From Pseudomonadota bacterium (GTDB lineage: Bacteria > Pseudomonadota > Gammaproteobacteria > Pseudomonadales > Cellvibrionaceae), in the NCBI GenBank assembly GCA_023416875.1, contig JAEZGT010000093.1, forward strand, positions 1 to 8,386: a DNA stretch of 8,386 nucleotides, in the 5' to 3' direction. The notes under the pieces were generated by a model. That model saw only the letters and a program-made list of their open reading frames with translations. It searched no databases and was not told where the DNA came from. The position numbers and the translations under genes are program-made. Positions within the stretch are counted from its first letter, which is position 1, and every line of letters begins with the position of its first letter. This document shows positions 1-6,074 of this stretch, one piece after another.

Positions 1-471
1 ATCCTGGATCGCGCCGCTGTATTCGCTGCTCGTGAATATGGATTCGGACGAGGAAGGCTGACCAAACGCGTAATCGCTAGTGGCAAACGGATCTTTGTCG
101 GCAAACGAAGTGCCTGTACTGAAAGGTGAAGTGCTAAAGGGGTCCGCCTCTTTGGCAAGAGCGACTTGGAAGCGGTATTCACCCACATCAAAATAGTCGC
201 CGTCATTGAGGGCAACCCGGGATCCGCGCCCTAGAGGTTCAGCAGATCCGTTAAGAAAGGTGCCGTTGGTACTGAGGTCAATCAGGAAATAGCGGTTGCC
301 CTCGGCGGTAACCTGGCAGTGTTTGGAGGATAGGAAGCGCTCGGGATCGGACAGAACCCAGTCGTTGTCCACACCCCGCCCGATTAGCCCCCCTTGGGGA
401 CCAAAAGATTTACGGTCTTCCCCAAGAACCGTACCCGGGGGAAATTTGATGATGGTGAGTTGCAACGCCAT
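1..471 (-). CDS. tagH: T6SS-associated FHA-domain protein (TagH/Fha/ImpI type), N-terminal part, cut by the window edge
   Basis: Translating the minus strand from the ATG at 471-469 gives 157 codons without a stop up to the window edge, so the C-terminus is missing. Residues about 3-104 form a forkhead-associated domain. It has the Gly-Arg pair (IGRG, residues 30-33), the S-x-x-H motif (S48 to H51 in LSSKHC) and the loop STNGTFLNG (67-75), which are the residues that bind phosphothreonine in this fold. Residues 105-157 are a low-complexity Asp/Ser/Thr/Phe linker with PFST- and DPF-type repeats. The start is supported by AGGAA (minus-strand reading of 485-481), nine bases upstream, and by the FHA fold beginning immediately. 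In known T6SSs such proteins work with the PpkA kinase and PppA phosphatase to license assembly. The divergent position next to tssA matches the fha1/tssA1 arrangement of P. aeruginosa H1-T6SS. The missing C-terminus would decide between TagH and a different FHA protein. Confidence 0.86.
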   Translation of the reverse strand, partial: MALQLTIIKFPPGTVLGEDRKSFGPQGGLIGRGVDNDWVLSDPERFLSSKHCQVTAEGNRYFLIDLSTNGTFLNGSAEPLGRGSRVALNDGDYFDVGEYRFQVALAKEADPFSTSPFSTGTSFADKDPFATSDYAFGQPSSSESIFTSSEYSGAIQD

Positions 472-480
472 TCGAATTTC

Positions 481-485
481 TTCCT
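481..485 (-). promoter_or_regulatory. Ribosome binding site of the FHA gene
   Basis: AGGAA on the minus strand, nine bases before the ATG at 471-469. It supports that start over in-frame non-ATG codons further upstream. Confidence 0.6.
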
Positions 486-639
486 GAACCGAACGTCCGA
501 CGGTTGATTTTGTGTCAGTTGACCTGGACTGTCTCAGCAAAAAGTCAGTAGGAAATCGCAGGACAGACCAATCTTTGGCATGAGTACCTTAAACAAGCCG
601 GGTAGTATATTATCCATCGCCTGCAGGATGAAAGCTTCG

Positions 640-651
640 GCACAAGGACGG
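640..651 (+). promoter_or_regulatory. Possible CsrA/RsmA binding site upstream of tssA
   Basis: The core ACAAGGACG (642-650) matches the CsrA/RsmA consensus RUACARGGAUGU at 9 of 12 positions, including all of ACARGGA. It lies about 185 bases before the tssA start, so it matters only if transcription starts upstream of it. RsmA is known to repress tssA1 and fha1 of P. aeruginosa H1-T6SS after transcription. Whether this organism has such control is inference. Confidence 0.25.
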
Positions 652-817
652 GTCGCCTCTCCATTACACCCGATTTCCGCCGGTGAGCACTTTTCATGCA
701 GACTGATGTGCTCTAGACTTGCGTACTCGCCAACTCGCGCGTCAGCAGGCGCTGGTATGGAAGCCCAGGCGAATCAGGCCGGAATGTAATTTGCCGCGCC
801 CGACGTAACAAACGCTA

Positions 818-829
818 ATAGAAGGAAAG
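818..829 (+). promoter_or_regulatory. tssA ribosome binding site, overlapping a CsrA/RsmA-like motif
   Basis: AAGGA (822-826) lies eight bases before the tssA ATG and is a good Shine-Dalgarno site. The surrounding ATAGAAGGA (818-826) matches eight of the first nine positions of the CsrA/RsmA consensus RUACARGGA. A CsrA-type protein bound here would block ribosome entry. The ribosome binding role is well supported; the regulatory role is speculative. Confidence 0.6.
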
Positions 830-834
830 CTAAT

Positions 835-1944
835 ATGGCATCGTTGACATCAATCGATTTGGAGGCGTTGCTCGCGCCAATATCGGATGACATGCCTGCT
901 GGTAAGGATTGCCGTCAAAACGCCACGTCCAACTCTCTCTATTTCCAGGTCAAAACCGCCCGTAATTCCGCCCGCGAAACCGAGCGCAAAAATGCCATTG
1001 GCGCCGACCTTGGCAGCCCAGATGACGACTGGCGCAAAGTATTTGATTTGGCGCCCAAAATTCTCACTCAGGAAAGCAAGGATCTCGAGGTTGCCTGTTG
1101 GTATCTGGAAGCCCTCTTGCGACGCCACGGCTTCTGCGGCCTGCGCGACGGCTTTAAATTGCTGGACGGTCTGATCGACCACTTTTGGGAAGATCTTTAT
1201 CCGACACCTGACGAAGATGGTCTCGAAACCAAAGTTGCTCCGATTACCGGACTCAATGGCACCGGCCAGGAAGGTGTTTTAATTTCCGCTATCCGCACCA
1301 GCCTTATCACTCAGGGTAATTCCGTCGGTCCATTCGCGTTTTGGGAGTGCCAAAAAGCGTTGGCGACCCAACGTATTCAAGATTCAGACAATCGTGAAAA
1401 AGAATTCAAAAAACTAGGTTTTGAATTTGAAGATATTGAAAAAGCGATAAATGAATCCTCCGTCGAATTTATGACGGACCTGCGCGACGATCTTATTGAT
1501 TGCATTGCCCTATACCGACAGATAAGTGGACGTCTGGATGAGTACTGCGGCACTTATGACGCACCACCTACCAGCTTGGTTATTTCTCTTTTGGAGGAAT
1601 GCCTGAGTGTCGTCAAACACCTAGGACAACATAAATTTCCAGTGATGGAAGTCTCCACTGCTGACAACCCAATTGCCACGGATGCAGGTGCGTCATCCGC
1701 CGCATCGCCAGCGCCAATCCGGGCTGGCGGCCCGCCGGAAACTCGCGAGCAAGCGTTTAAACAGCTGCTTGAAATTGCAGAGTTTTTCCGGAAAAGGGAG
1801 CCCCATTCGCCAATTTCCTATGTTTTGGAGAAAGCGGTAAAATGGGGCAACATGCCACTTTCCGAGCTTATGCGCGAATTAATTTCCGATAATAAGACAC
1901 TCGAAGAGTACGGCAAGCTCACCGGAGTAAAAACGGAAGAATAA
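835..1944 (+). CDS. tssA: T6SS protein TssA (ImpA family), baseplate priming or tail-capping protein
   Basis: This 369-residue protein begins with the ImpA N-terminal domain. Visible family signatures are LLAPISDDMPAGKD (12-25), DDDWRKVF (63-70), SKDLEVACWYLEALLRRHG (81-99) and FWEDLYPTPDEDG (117-129), followed by LNG (140-142). An Ala/Ser/Pro-rich linker (about 283-302) leads to a short C-terminal domain (about 303-369) with EPHSPISYVLEKAVKWG (322-338), the form seen in TssA1-like proteins such as that of P. aeruginosa H1-T6SS. TssA proteins form rings at the baseplate and, in some classes, stay at the distal end of the growing tail and coordinate tube and sheath assembly. The family comprises several classes with different C-termini; the assignment to the TssA1-like class rests on this domain and on length. 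It is the first gene of the operon, with a good ribosome binding site at 822-826. It ends 28 bases before tssB. Confidence 0.93.
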   Translation: MASLTSIDLEALLAPISDDMPAGKDCRQNATSNSLYFQVKTARNSARETERKNAIGADLGSPDDDWRKVFDLAPKILTQESKDLEVACWYLEALLRRHGFCGLRDGFKLLDGLIDHFWEDLYPTPDEDGLETKVAPITGLNGTGQEGVLISAIRTSLITQGNSVGPFAFWECQKALATQRIQDSDNREKEFKKLGFEFEDIEKAINESSVEFMTDLRDDLIDCIALYRQISGRLDEYCGTYDAPPTSLVISLLEECLSVVKHLGQHKFPVMEVSTADNPIATDAGASSAASPAPIRAGGPPETREQAFKQLLEIAEFFRKREPHSPISYVLEKAVKWGNMPLSELMRELISDNKTLEEYGKLTGVKTEE

Positions 1945-1958
1945 ATTCACCTTAAATT

Positions 1959-1968
1959 GAGGTTAGGA
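1959..1968 (+). promoter_or_regulatory. tssB ribosome binding site
   Basis: Two purine-rich candidates precede the tssB ATG at 1973: GAGG (1959-1962, ten bases upstream) and AGGA (1965-1968, four bases upstream). Which one is used cannot be told from sequence alone. Both lie in the 28-base gap after tssA. Confidence 0.5.
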
Positions 1969-1972
1969 CACA

Positions 1973-2494
1973 ATGGCCGAAAGTATTCACGACAAACTGA
2001 AGCGAGTGAGAAAACCCCGCGTTCATATCACCTATGACTTGGAAGCCAACGGCGCCCAGGAAAAAAAGGAGATTCCATTCGTGATGGGAGTGATGGGCGA
2101 CTACTCCGGTGACAATGCCGATAGTAAAAAAGCTCTCAAAGACCGCAAATTCGCGCAAATCGATAGCGAAAGTTTTAATGACCTGATGAGCAAGATTAAT
2201 CCACAGCTCAACCTGAAGGTCGACAACACTTTGGAAAATGACGGCTCTCAAATGGCAGTCAATCTGCAGTTCAACAGCATGGAAGATTTTGAACCACATC
2301 GTCTGGTAGAGCAGGTTGAACCCCTGCGAAAACTTCTGGAAACTCGCAATAAATTGCGCGATCTGCTCACCAAAGCAGACCGCTCGGAAGACCTTGAAAA
2401 AATTCTGGAAGACGTTTTGAAAAATACCGAGGCACTGAAATCACTTTCCAGTGAATTAGGTGTGGATTCTGCCAGCGGAGAGGAGAACAAGTAA
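1973..2494 (+). CDS. tssB: T6SS contractile sheath small subunit TssB (VipA/ImpB)
   Basis: This 173-residue protein is a canonical TssB, full length for the family. Recognisable stretches are the basic N-terminus with [14 protein letters not shown] (11-24), [13 protein letters not shown] (34-46), [10 protein letters not shown] (55-64), LKVDNTL (81-87) and [21 protein letters not shown] (105-125). A charged, probably coiled-coil, helix lies at about 118-160, and the tail is acidic. TssB pairs with TssC and polymerises into the cytoplasmic helical sheath whose contraction drives the Hcp tube. The helix is followed by the polar tail DSASGEENK (165-173). The gene stops one base before the tssC start codon, so balanced co-expression of the two sheath subunits is expected. 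With two tssC-like genes downstream and a single tssB, this protein must serve either one or both TssC partners. Confidence 0.97.
   Translation: MAESIHDKLKRVRKPRVHITYDLEANGAQEKKEIPFVMGVMGDYSGDNADSKKALKDRKFAQIDSESFNDLMSKINPQLNLKVDNTLENDGSQMAVNLQFNSMEDFEPHRLVEQVEPLRKLLETRNKLRDLLTKADRSEDLEKILEDVLKNTEALKSLSSELGVDSASGEENK
2481..2485 (+). promoter_or_regulatory. tssC ribosome binding site within the end of tssB
   Basis: AGGAG lies ten bases before the ATG at 2496, inside the last codons of tssB. It fixes the tssC start at 2496 rather than the in-frame GTG at 2460, which would add 12 residues with no family resemblance. Confidence 0.65.
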
Positions 2495-2495
2495 C

Positions 2496-3986
2496 ATGGC
2501 AAATCAAGAAACCGAACTGGCCAGCCAGAGCACTGCCGAAGCCGGTGAAGTCAGCTTTCTCGAACAGGCGATTGCGGCGACGAAACAAACCGCTCGCGAT
2601 GAAGCGCAGGACCTGCTGAAAACGCTTACACAACAGGCCATGAAAGGCACCGTGAAGTGGGACAAAAATCTGTCCGTCACGATCAATGCCGCCATCGCTG
2701 CTATCGACCAAGCTATGTCACGCCAGCTCTCCGCTGTTTTGCACGCGGATAAATTCAAGCAGCTGGAAGGTTCATGGCGCGGCCTGCACCACTTAGTGAG
2801 CAATTCCGAAACCAGCAGCAGCCTCAAAATCCGGGTGATGAACATTTCCAAAAAGGAACTTGCCCGGGATTTGGAAAAAGCGGTGGAATTCGATCAAAGT
2901 CAGATTTTCAAAAAAATCTACGAAAGCGAATTCGGCACTGCGGGTGGTGAGCCCTACGCGGCGCTGATCGGCGATTATGAGTTTTCTTCTCACCCGGATG
3001 ACATTTCGCTGCTGAGCAAGATGTCCAACGTGGCCGCCGCCGGATTCTGCCCGTTCGTGTCCGCTGCTTCCCCGAAGATGTTCGGTTTTGACAGCTTCAC
3101 CGAGCTTTCCAAACCGCGCGATCTGGAGAAAATTTTTGATTCTGCGGAATACATTCAGTGGCGCTCATTTCGTGATTCCGAAGATGCACGTTTTGTCACC
3201 CTGACCATGCCCCGCGTCCTTGCCCGCGCACCCTATGGCAAGAACACCAAGCCCATCGACGCATTTGCATTCGAAGAAATCGAGCCAGGTGAAGATGCGC
3301 GCGCACGCGCTGCGGACCACAACGACTACTGCTGGATGAACGCCGCTTACTCCATGGGTACAACCCTCACTCGCGCCTTCGCCGAATACGGCTGGTGCAC
3401 CACCATTCGCGGTGCAGAGGGTGGCGGTAAGGTGGAAGGTCTGCCGACTCACACTTTTATCAGTGACGACGGCGACTTGGATCAGAAGTGCCCCACCGAA
3501 ATCGCGATCACCGATCGTCGCGAGGCTGAGTTGAGCAAGTTGGGCTTCCTCCCCTTGCTGCACTACAAAAATACCGACTACGCGGTATTTTTCGGTGCGC
3601 AAACCACACAGCGTCCGAAAAAATTCGACGATCCAAATGCGACGGCAAATGCCGCTATTTCGGCGCGCCTGCCCTACATCATGGCTACTTCCCGCATCGC
3701 CCACTTTTTGAAAGTGATGGCACGCGACAAGGTCGGTTCATTCATGGAGGCGGAGGATGCGGAGCGCTGGCTGAACACCTGGATCAACCAGTACGTGAAC
3801 TCCAGCCCGGGCGCGAGTGCGGAAATGAAAGCGCGCTTCCCTCTCGCCGAAGCCAAAATCGAAGTGAAAGAAGTCCCCGGCCAGCCCGGCGTTTACAGCG
3901 CGGTCGCGTGGATGCGCCCATGGCTGCAGATGGAAGAATTGACCGCGTCATTGCGACTCGTGGCCAATATTCCCAAAGCGGGTTAA
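2496..3986 (+). CDS. tssC: T6SS contractile sheath large subunit TssC (VipB/EvpB/ImpC)
   Basis: This 496-residue protein has the usual family length and carries the standard motifs throughout. They include LEGSWRGL (90-97), [24 protein letters not shown] (131-154), LIGDYEF (157-163), PRDLEKIF (207-214), [17 protein letters not shown] (218-234), the GWCTTIRG core (299-306), [13 protein letters not shown] (331-343), [13 protein letters not shown] (404-416) and the C-terminal [26 protein letters not shown] (464-489). The N-terminus contains a predicted amphipathic helix, [11 protein letters not shown] (20-30). It sits where VipB of Vibrio cholerae has its ClpV-binding helix, so this subunit is the likely target for ClpV recycling. 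TssC with TssB forms the sheath. The gene begins one base after tssB stops and is followed by a 52-base gap with a hairpin. The ATG at 2496 is preferred over the GTG at 2460. Confidence 0.97.
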   Translation: MANQETELASQSTAEAGEVSFLEQAIAATKQTARDEAQDLLKTLTQQAMKGTVKWDKNLSVTINAAIAAIDQAMSRQLSAVLHADKFKQLEGSWRGLHHLVSNSETSSSLKIRVMNISKKELARDLEKAVEFDQSQIFKKIYESEFGTAGGEPYAALIGDYEFSSHPDDISLLSKMSNVAAAGFCPFVSAASPKMFGFDSFTELSKPRDLEKIFDSAEYIQWRSFRDSEDARFVTLTMPRVLARAPYGKNTKPIDAFAFEEIEPGEDARARAADHNDYCWMNAAYSMGTTLTRAFAEYGWCTTIRGAEGGGKVEGLPTHTFISDDGDLDQKCPTEIAITDRREAELSKLGFLPLLHYKNTDYAVFFGAQTTQRPKKFDDPNATANAAISARLPYIMATSRIAHFLKVMARDKVGSFMEAEDAERWLNTWINQYVNSSPGASAEMKARFPLAEAKIEVKEVPGQPGVYSAVAWMRPWLQMEELTASLRLVANIPKAG

Positions 3987-3995
3987 CCAAAAATA

Positions 3996-4017
3996 AGTGG
4001 GGGAACAATCCCCCACT
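3996..4017 (+). other. Perfect hairpin between tssC and tssC2
   Basis: AGTGGGGG (3996-4003) and CCCCCACT (4010-4017) form a perfect 8-bp, mostly G:C stem with a 6-base loop, AACAAT. On the plus strand no T-run follows, so it is not a standard intrinsic terminator for the operon. On the minus strand the stem is followed by TTATTTTTGG, so it could terminate antisense transcription. It lies 10 bases after the tssC stop, and its stem ends 8 bases before the tssC2 Shine-Dalgarno site. It could therefore stabilise the upstream tssABC mRNA, partly terminate transcription or limit tssC2 translation. A second palindrome, GGTTAACC (3981-3988), covers the tssC stop codon. Confidence 0.6.
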
Positions 4018-4025
4018 CACTTCTC

Positions 4026-4030
4026 AAGGA
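4026..4030 (+). promoter_or_regulatory. tssC2 ribosome binding site, decides a GTG start
   Basis: AAGGA lies eight bases before the GTG at 4039-4041. The longer in-frame alternative, GTG at 3997, lies inside the hairpin stem with only an A-rich, non-Shine-Dalgarno sequence before it. The start at 4039 is therefore preferred. Confidence 0.7.
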
Positions 4031-4038
4031 TCGCATCT

Positions 4039-5577
4039 GTGCCTGCCCCATCAGATCCCACCGGTCAATCGAGCGGCGTAGATCCAGAACGATCCCCTCA
4101 TATCCGCTTGGAAGATATCTTCGACCAGCGGGCCTATATCACCACTCTCGACGAATTCATCGCCGAAAATGATCCTCGGCGGGCGTTTGAATTCTGGTTC
4201 AACCACTGCAGCGATGCCGGCCTTCCGCGCTCGCCTGAACAGGCGCGCAATCTTGTCGAGCACGCGATTGCCGAGTTGGATCACCGGATCAACGACCAGC
4301 TCAACGCCATCATTCACCACTCTGCGTTCCAGAAATTGGAAGCCAGTTGGCGCGGGCTGTGGTACCTCGCCGTGCAAATGGAGAGCGTCAAGAACGCGAA
4401 GCTCAAGGTTCTCGATATCACTTGGGCGGAGATCGTCCGCGATATCAGCCGTGCGATGGAATTCGACCAGAGCCAGCTGTTTCAAAAGATTTACAGTGAG
4501 GAATACGGCACCCCCGGTGGCGAACCTTACGGTGTATTGATTGGCGACTACGAAATTCACCACAAGCCCTCGGACAGCCATCCTCACGACGATATCACCG
4601 CACTGGAGGGCTTGGCGGAAATTGCTGCGGCCTCGTTCTCACCCTTTATCGCCGGCGCAGCGCCCGAGCTGTTCGGTATGGACCAATTTTCCGATCTGCG
4701 CCTGCCGCTGAATCTACAGGCAATTTTTGCGCAAACTGAATACGTGCGCTGGCGCAGCATGCGCAATAAACCCGACACCCGATTCGTCGGCCTCACCCTG
4801 CCGCGCACGCTGATGCGCCGCCCTTATCGCACTACTCCCGGTAGTTACAAAGGCCTGTTCTTTTACGAGAAACTCGGCCGCAACGGACACCAACACTATT
4901 TATGGGGCAATGCCTGTTACGCATTCGCCGGCATTTTGATCCGGGAATTCGCCAGCGTGGGCTGGTTTGGCCATATTCGCGGCGTGCCGCGCGATCAGGT
5001 CGGCGGCGGTATAGTCACCAATCTGCCCTGCGATGTTTTTTCCACGGATTCCAGCGATATTGCCTGGAAACCGGTAACAGACGTGGTGATTACCGATTCC
5101 ATCGAACGCGATATCAGCAATCTCGGTTTTATTCCGCTGTGTCAGTGTTACGCCACGCCCTACGTCGCTTTTTATAGCAATCCCTCCATTCATATGGCCA
5201 GAAAGGGGATGAGCAGGGAAGCAGAAATCAATGCGCGGCTCGCGGGTATGTTGCAGCACGTGCTGTGTGGTTCACGTGTGGCGCATTACATCAAGGTGAT
5301 GATTCGGGACAAAATCGGCTCTTTTGCGACGGCTCAGGATTGCGAACATTTTCTGCGCGACTGGCTGTTCCAATACACTACCGGTCGCGAAGATTTGGAC
5401 TGGGAAACACAAGCGCGCTATCCCCTGCGCGAGGCGGCGGTAAAAGTCAGTGAGCATCCGGCAAAACCCGGTTATTACACCTGCATGATTCACTTAGTGC
5501 CACATTATCAGGCAGACCAAATGGTTTCTGAGCTGGAACTCGTCACCGAGCTGATTCAATCGGGAGGCGGCACCTGA
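4039..5577 (+). CDS. tssC2: Second TssC-like sheath protein (tandem TssC paralogue, EvpB family)
   Basis: This 512-residue protein starts with GTG at 4039. It aligns along most of its length with the upstream TssC: residues 76-172 match TssC 66-162 without gaps, and I count 49 identities in 97 positions by eye. Shared motifs are LEASWRGL (100-107), EFDQSQLFQKIY (141-152), GGEPYGVLIGDYE (160-172), EYVRWRSMRNKPDTRFV (234-250), VAHYIKVMIRDKIGSF (414-429) and PGYY (477-480). Differences are a longer, unrelated N-terminus (1-75), six extra residues after the IGDYE core giving a His-rich loop (173-183), loss of the KCPTE motif (PVTDVVITD, 345-353), and a divergent C-terminus. It replaces hcp/tagJ compared with P. 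aeruginosa H1-T6SS. Paired TssC-like genes are known in some T6SS loci, for example tssC40/tssC41 in Agrobacterium. It could be a minor sheath subunit, a specialised end-ring or an alternative sheath; the sequence does not decide. The stop overlaps the tssE start by one base (TGATG). The symbol is descriptive only. Confidence 0.92.
   Translation: MPAPSDPTGQSSGVDPERSPHIRLEDIFDQRAYITTLDEFIAENDPRRAFEFWFNHCSDAGLPRSPEQARNLVEHAIAELDHRINDQLNAIIHHSAFQKLEASWRGLWYLAVQMESVKNAKLKVLDITWAEIVRDISRAMEFDQSQLFQKIYSEEYGTPGGEPYGVLIGDYEIHHKPSDSHPHDDITALEGLAEIAAASFSPFIAGAAPELFGMDQFSDLRLPLNLQAIFAQTEYVRWRSMRNKPDTRFVGLTLPRTLMRRPYRTTPGSYKGLFFYEKLGRNGHQHYLWGNACYAFAGILIREFASVGWFGHIRGVPRDQVGGGIVTNLPCDVFSTDSSDIAWKPVTDVVITDSIERDISNLGFIPLCQCYATPYVAFYSNPSIHMARKGMSREAEINARLAGMLQHVLCGSRVAHYIKVMIRDKIGSFATAQDCEHFLRDWLFQYTTGREDLDWETQARYPLREAAVKVSEHPAKPGYYTCMIHLVPHYQADQMVSELELVTELIQSGGGT
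5562..5567 (+). promoter_or_regulatory. tssE ribosome binding site inside tssC2
   Basis: GGGAGG lies nine bases before the tssE ATG at 5577, within the Gly-rich last codons of tssC2. It is a strong Shine-Dalgarno site and supports coupled translation across the one-base TGATG overlap. Confidence 0.65.
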
Positions 5578-6074
5578 TGGCAACGCTAGACAAAGACCGC
5601 AATCTGCGCGAGTCAATTCTCGACCGGCTGTTTGATGAGGATCCCGGAGTCAGCATGGATTCGGAAAAATCGCGACAGCGCAAGCTCAAGGATCTGCGCA
5701 ACAGCGTTCGCCGGGATCTCGAAAGTCTGCTCAACAGCCGCTATCGCATTATTTCCACACCGGACGAATTTCAACAGATCGAGAGCAGTCTGCTTAATTA
5801 CGGCCTGCCGGATCTCGCCACCGTCAATATGCTGGACGTGACCAAACGCCGGGAATTTACCCGCAGCATCGAAAATATTATTCGCACCTTCGAACCGCGC
5901 TTCAAAAGCGTTTCCGTGCGCTATATCGACAACAATGAAAAATCAGACCGCACTTTGCGTTTTCGCATTGATGCCGTCATGTATGCCGACCCGGCTCCAG
6001 AAATCGTGGTATTCGACTCGGTGCTGGAACCGGTGCTGCGCGCCGTTACCGTAGAAGAATCGAAACATGGCTGA
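5577..6074 (+). CDS. tssE: T6SS baseplate wedge subunit TssE (gp25-like)
   Basis: This 165-residue protein has the gp25/lysozyme-like wedge fold signatures of TssE. These are an N-terminal SILDRLFDED (13-22), the RRDLESLLNSR helix (45-55), the family hallmark SSLLNYGLPDL (70-80), a following helix with FTRSIENIIRTFEPRFKSVSV (94-114; the usual EPRL appears here as EPRF), and a C-terminal beta region LRFRIDAVMYAD (127-138). TssE sits in the baseplate wedge with TssF and TssG and contacts the first sheath ring; it corresponds to phage T4 gp25, not to a lytic enzyme. The gene overlaps tssC2 by one base and tssF by eight bases, so its expression is tied to both neighbours. Length and motif order are normal and nothing suggests inactivation. 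Confidence 0.95.
   Translation: MATLDKDRNLRESILDRLFDEDPGVSMDSEKSRQRKLKDLRNSVRRDLESLLNSRYRIISTPDEFQQIESSLLNYGLPDLATVNMLDVTKRREFTRSIENIIRTFEPRFKSVSVRYIDNNEKSDRTLRFRIDAVMYADPAPEIVVFDSVLEPVLRAVTVEESKHG

Larger units (their letters stand above)
472..834. promoter_or_regulatory. Divergent intergenic region between the FHA gene and tssA
   Basis: These 363 bases hold no convincing gene and must carry the promoters of both divergent transcripts. The clearest AT-rich spot is at 604-613. On the minus strand 609-604 reads TATACT, a 5/6 match to a sigma-70 -10 box, but the matching -35 position (632-627, TTCATC) is poor. On the plus strand TATATT (606-611) and TGTAAT (785-790) resemble -10 boxes without good -35 partners. 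I found no convincing sigma-54 (-24/-12) element. The region contains several GGA trinucleotides on the plus strand, listed separately as possible CsrA/RsmA sites, and an 8-bp palindrome, CCTGCAGG, at 620-627. Promoter function is inferred from the divergent gene layout. Confidence 0.5.

Noticed and set aside
296..487. A 63-codon plus-strand frame opposite the FHA gene
   Set aside because: It is antisense to a clear FHA domain with intact motifs, and its product has no recognisable features.
575..592. A possible sigma-54 promoter beginning TTGGCA at 575
   Set aside because: The -24-like GG is present but the -12 GC is absent at the required distance (TT instead).
580..789. A 69-codon plus-strand open frame in the FHA-tssA intergenic region
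   Set aside because: It has no Shine-Dalgarno site before its ATG, shows low-complexity composition and resembles no protein I recognise. The region is better read as regulatory.
2890..2925. A run of seven A bases in tssC as a programmed frameshift site
   Set aside because: The main frame continues with conserved sequence, and no alternative product or stimulatory structure is visible.
3165..3704. A 179-codon minus-strand frame inside tssC
   Set aside because: It is a long antisense shadow of a strongly conserved gene, with no ribosome binding site or family resemblance.
3996..4030. An intrinsic terminator ending the operon after tssC
   Set aside because: The hairpin is not followed by a T-run on the plus strand, and tssC2-E-F-G continue in the same direction without another clear promoter.
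4051..4587. A 178-codon minus-strand frame inside tssC2
   Set aside because: It is antisense to conserved TssC motifs; its length follows from codon bias on the coding strand.
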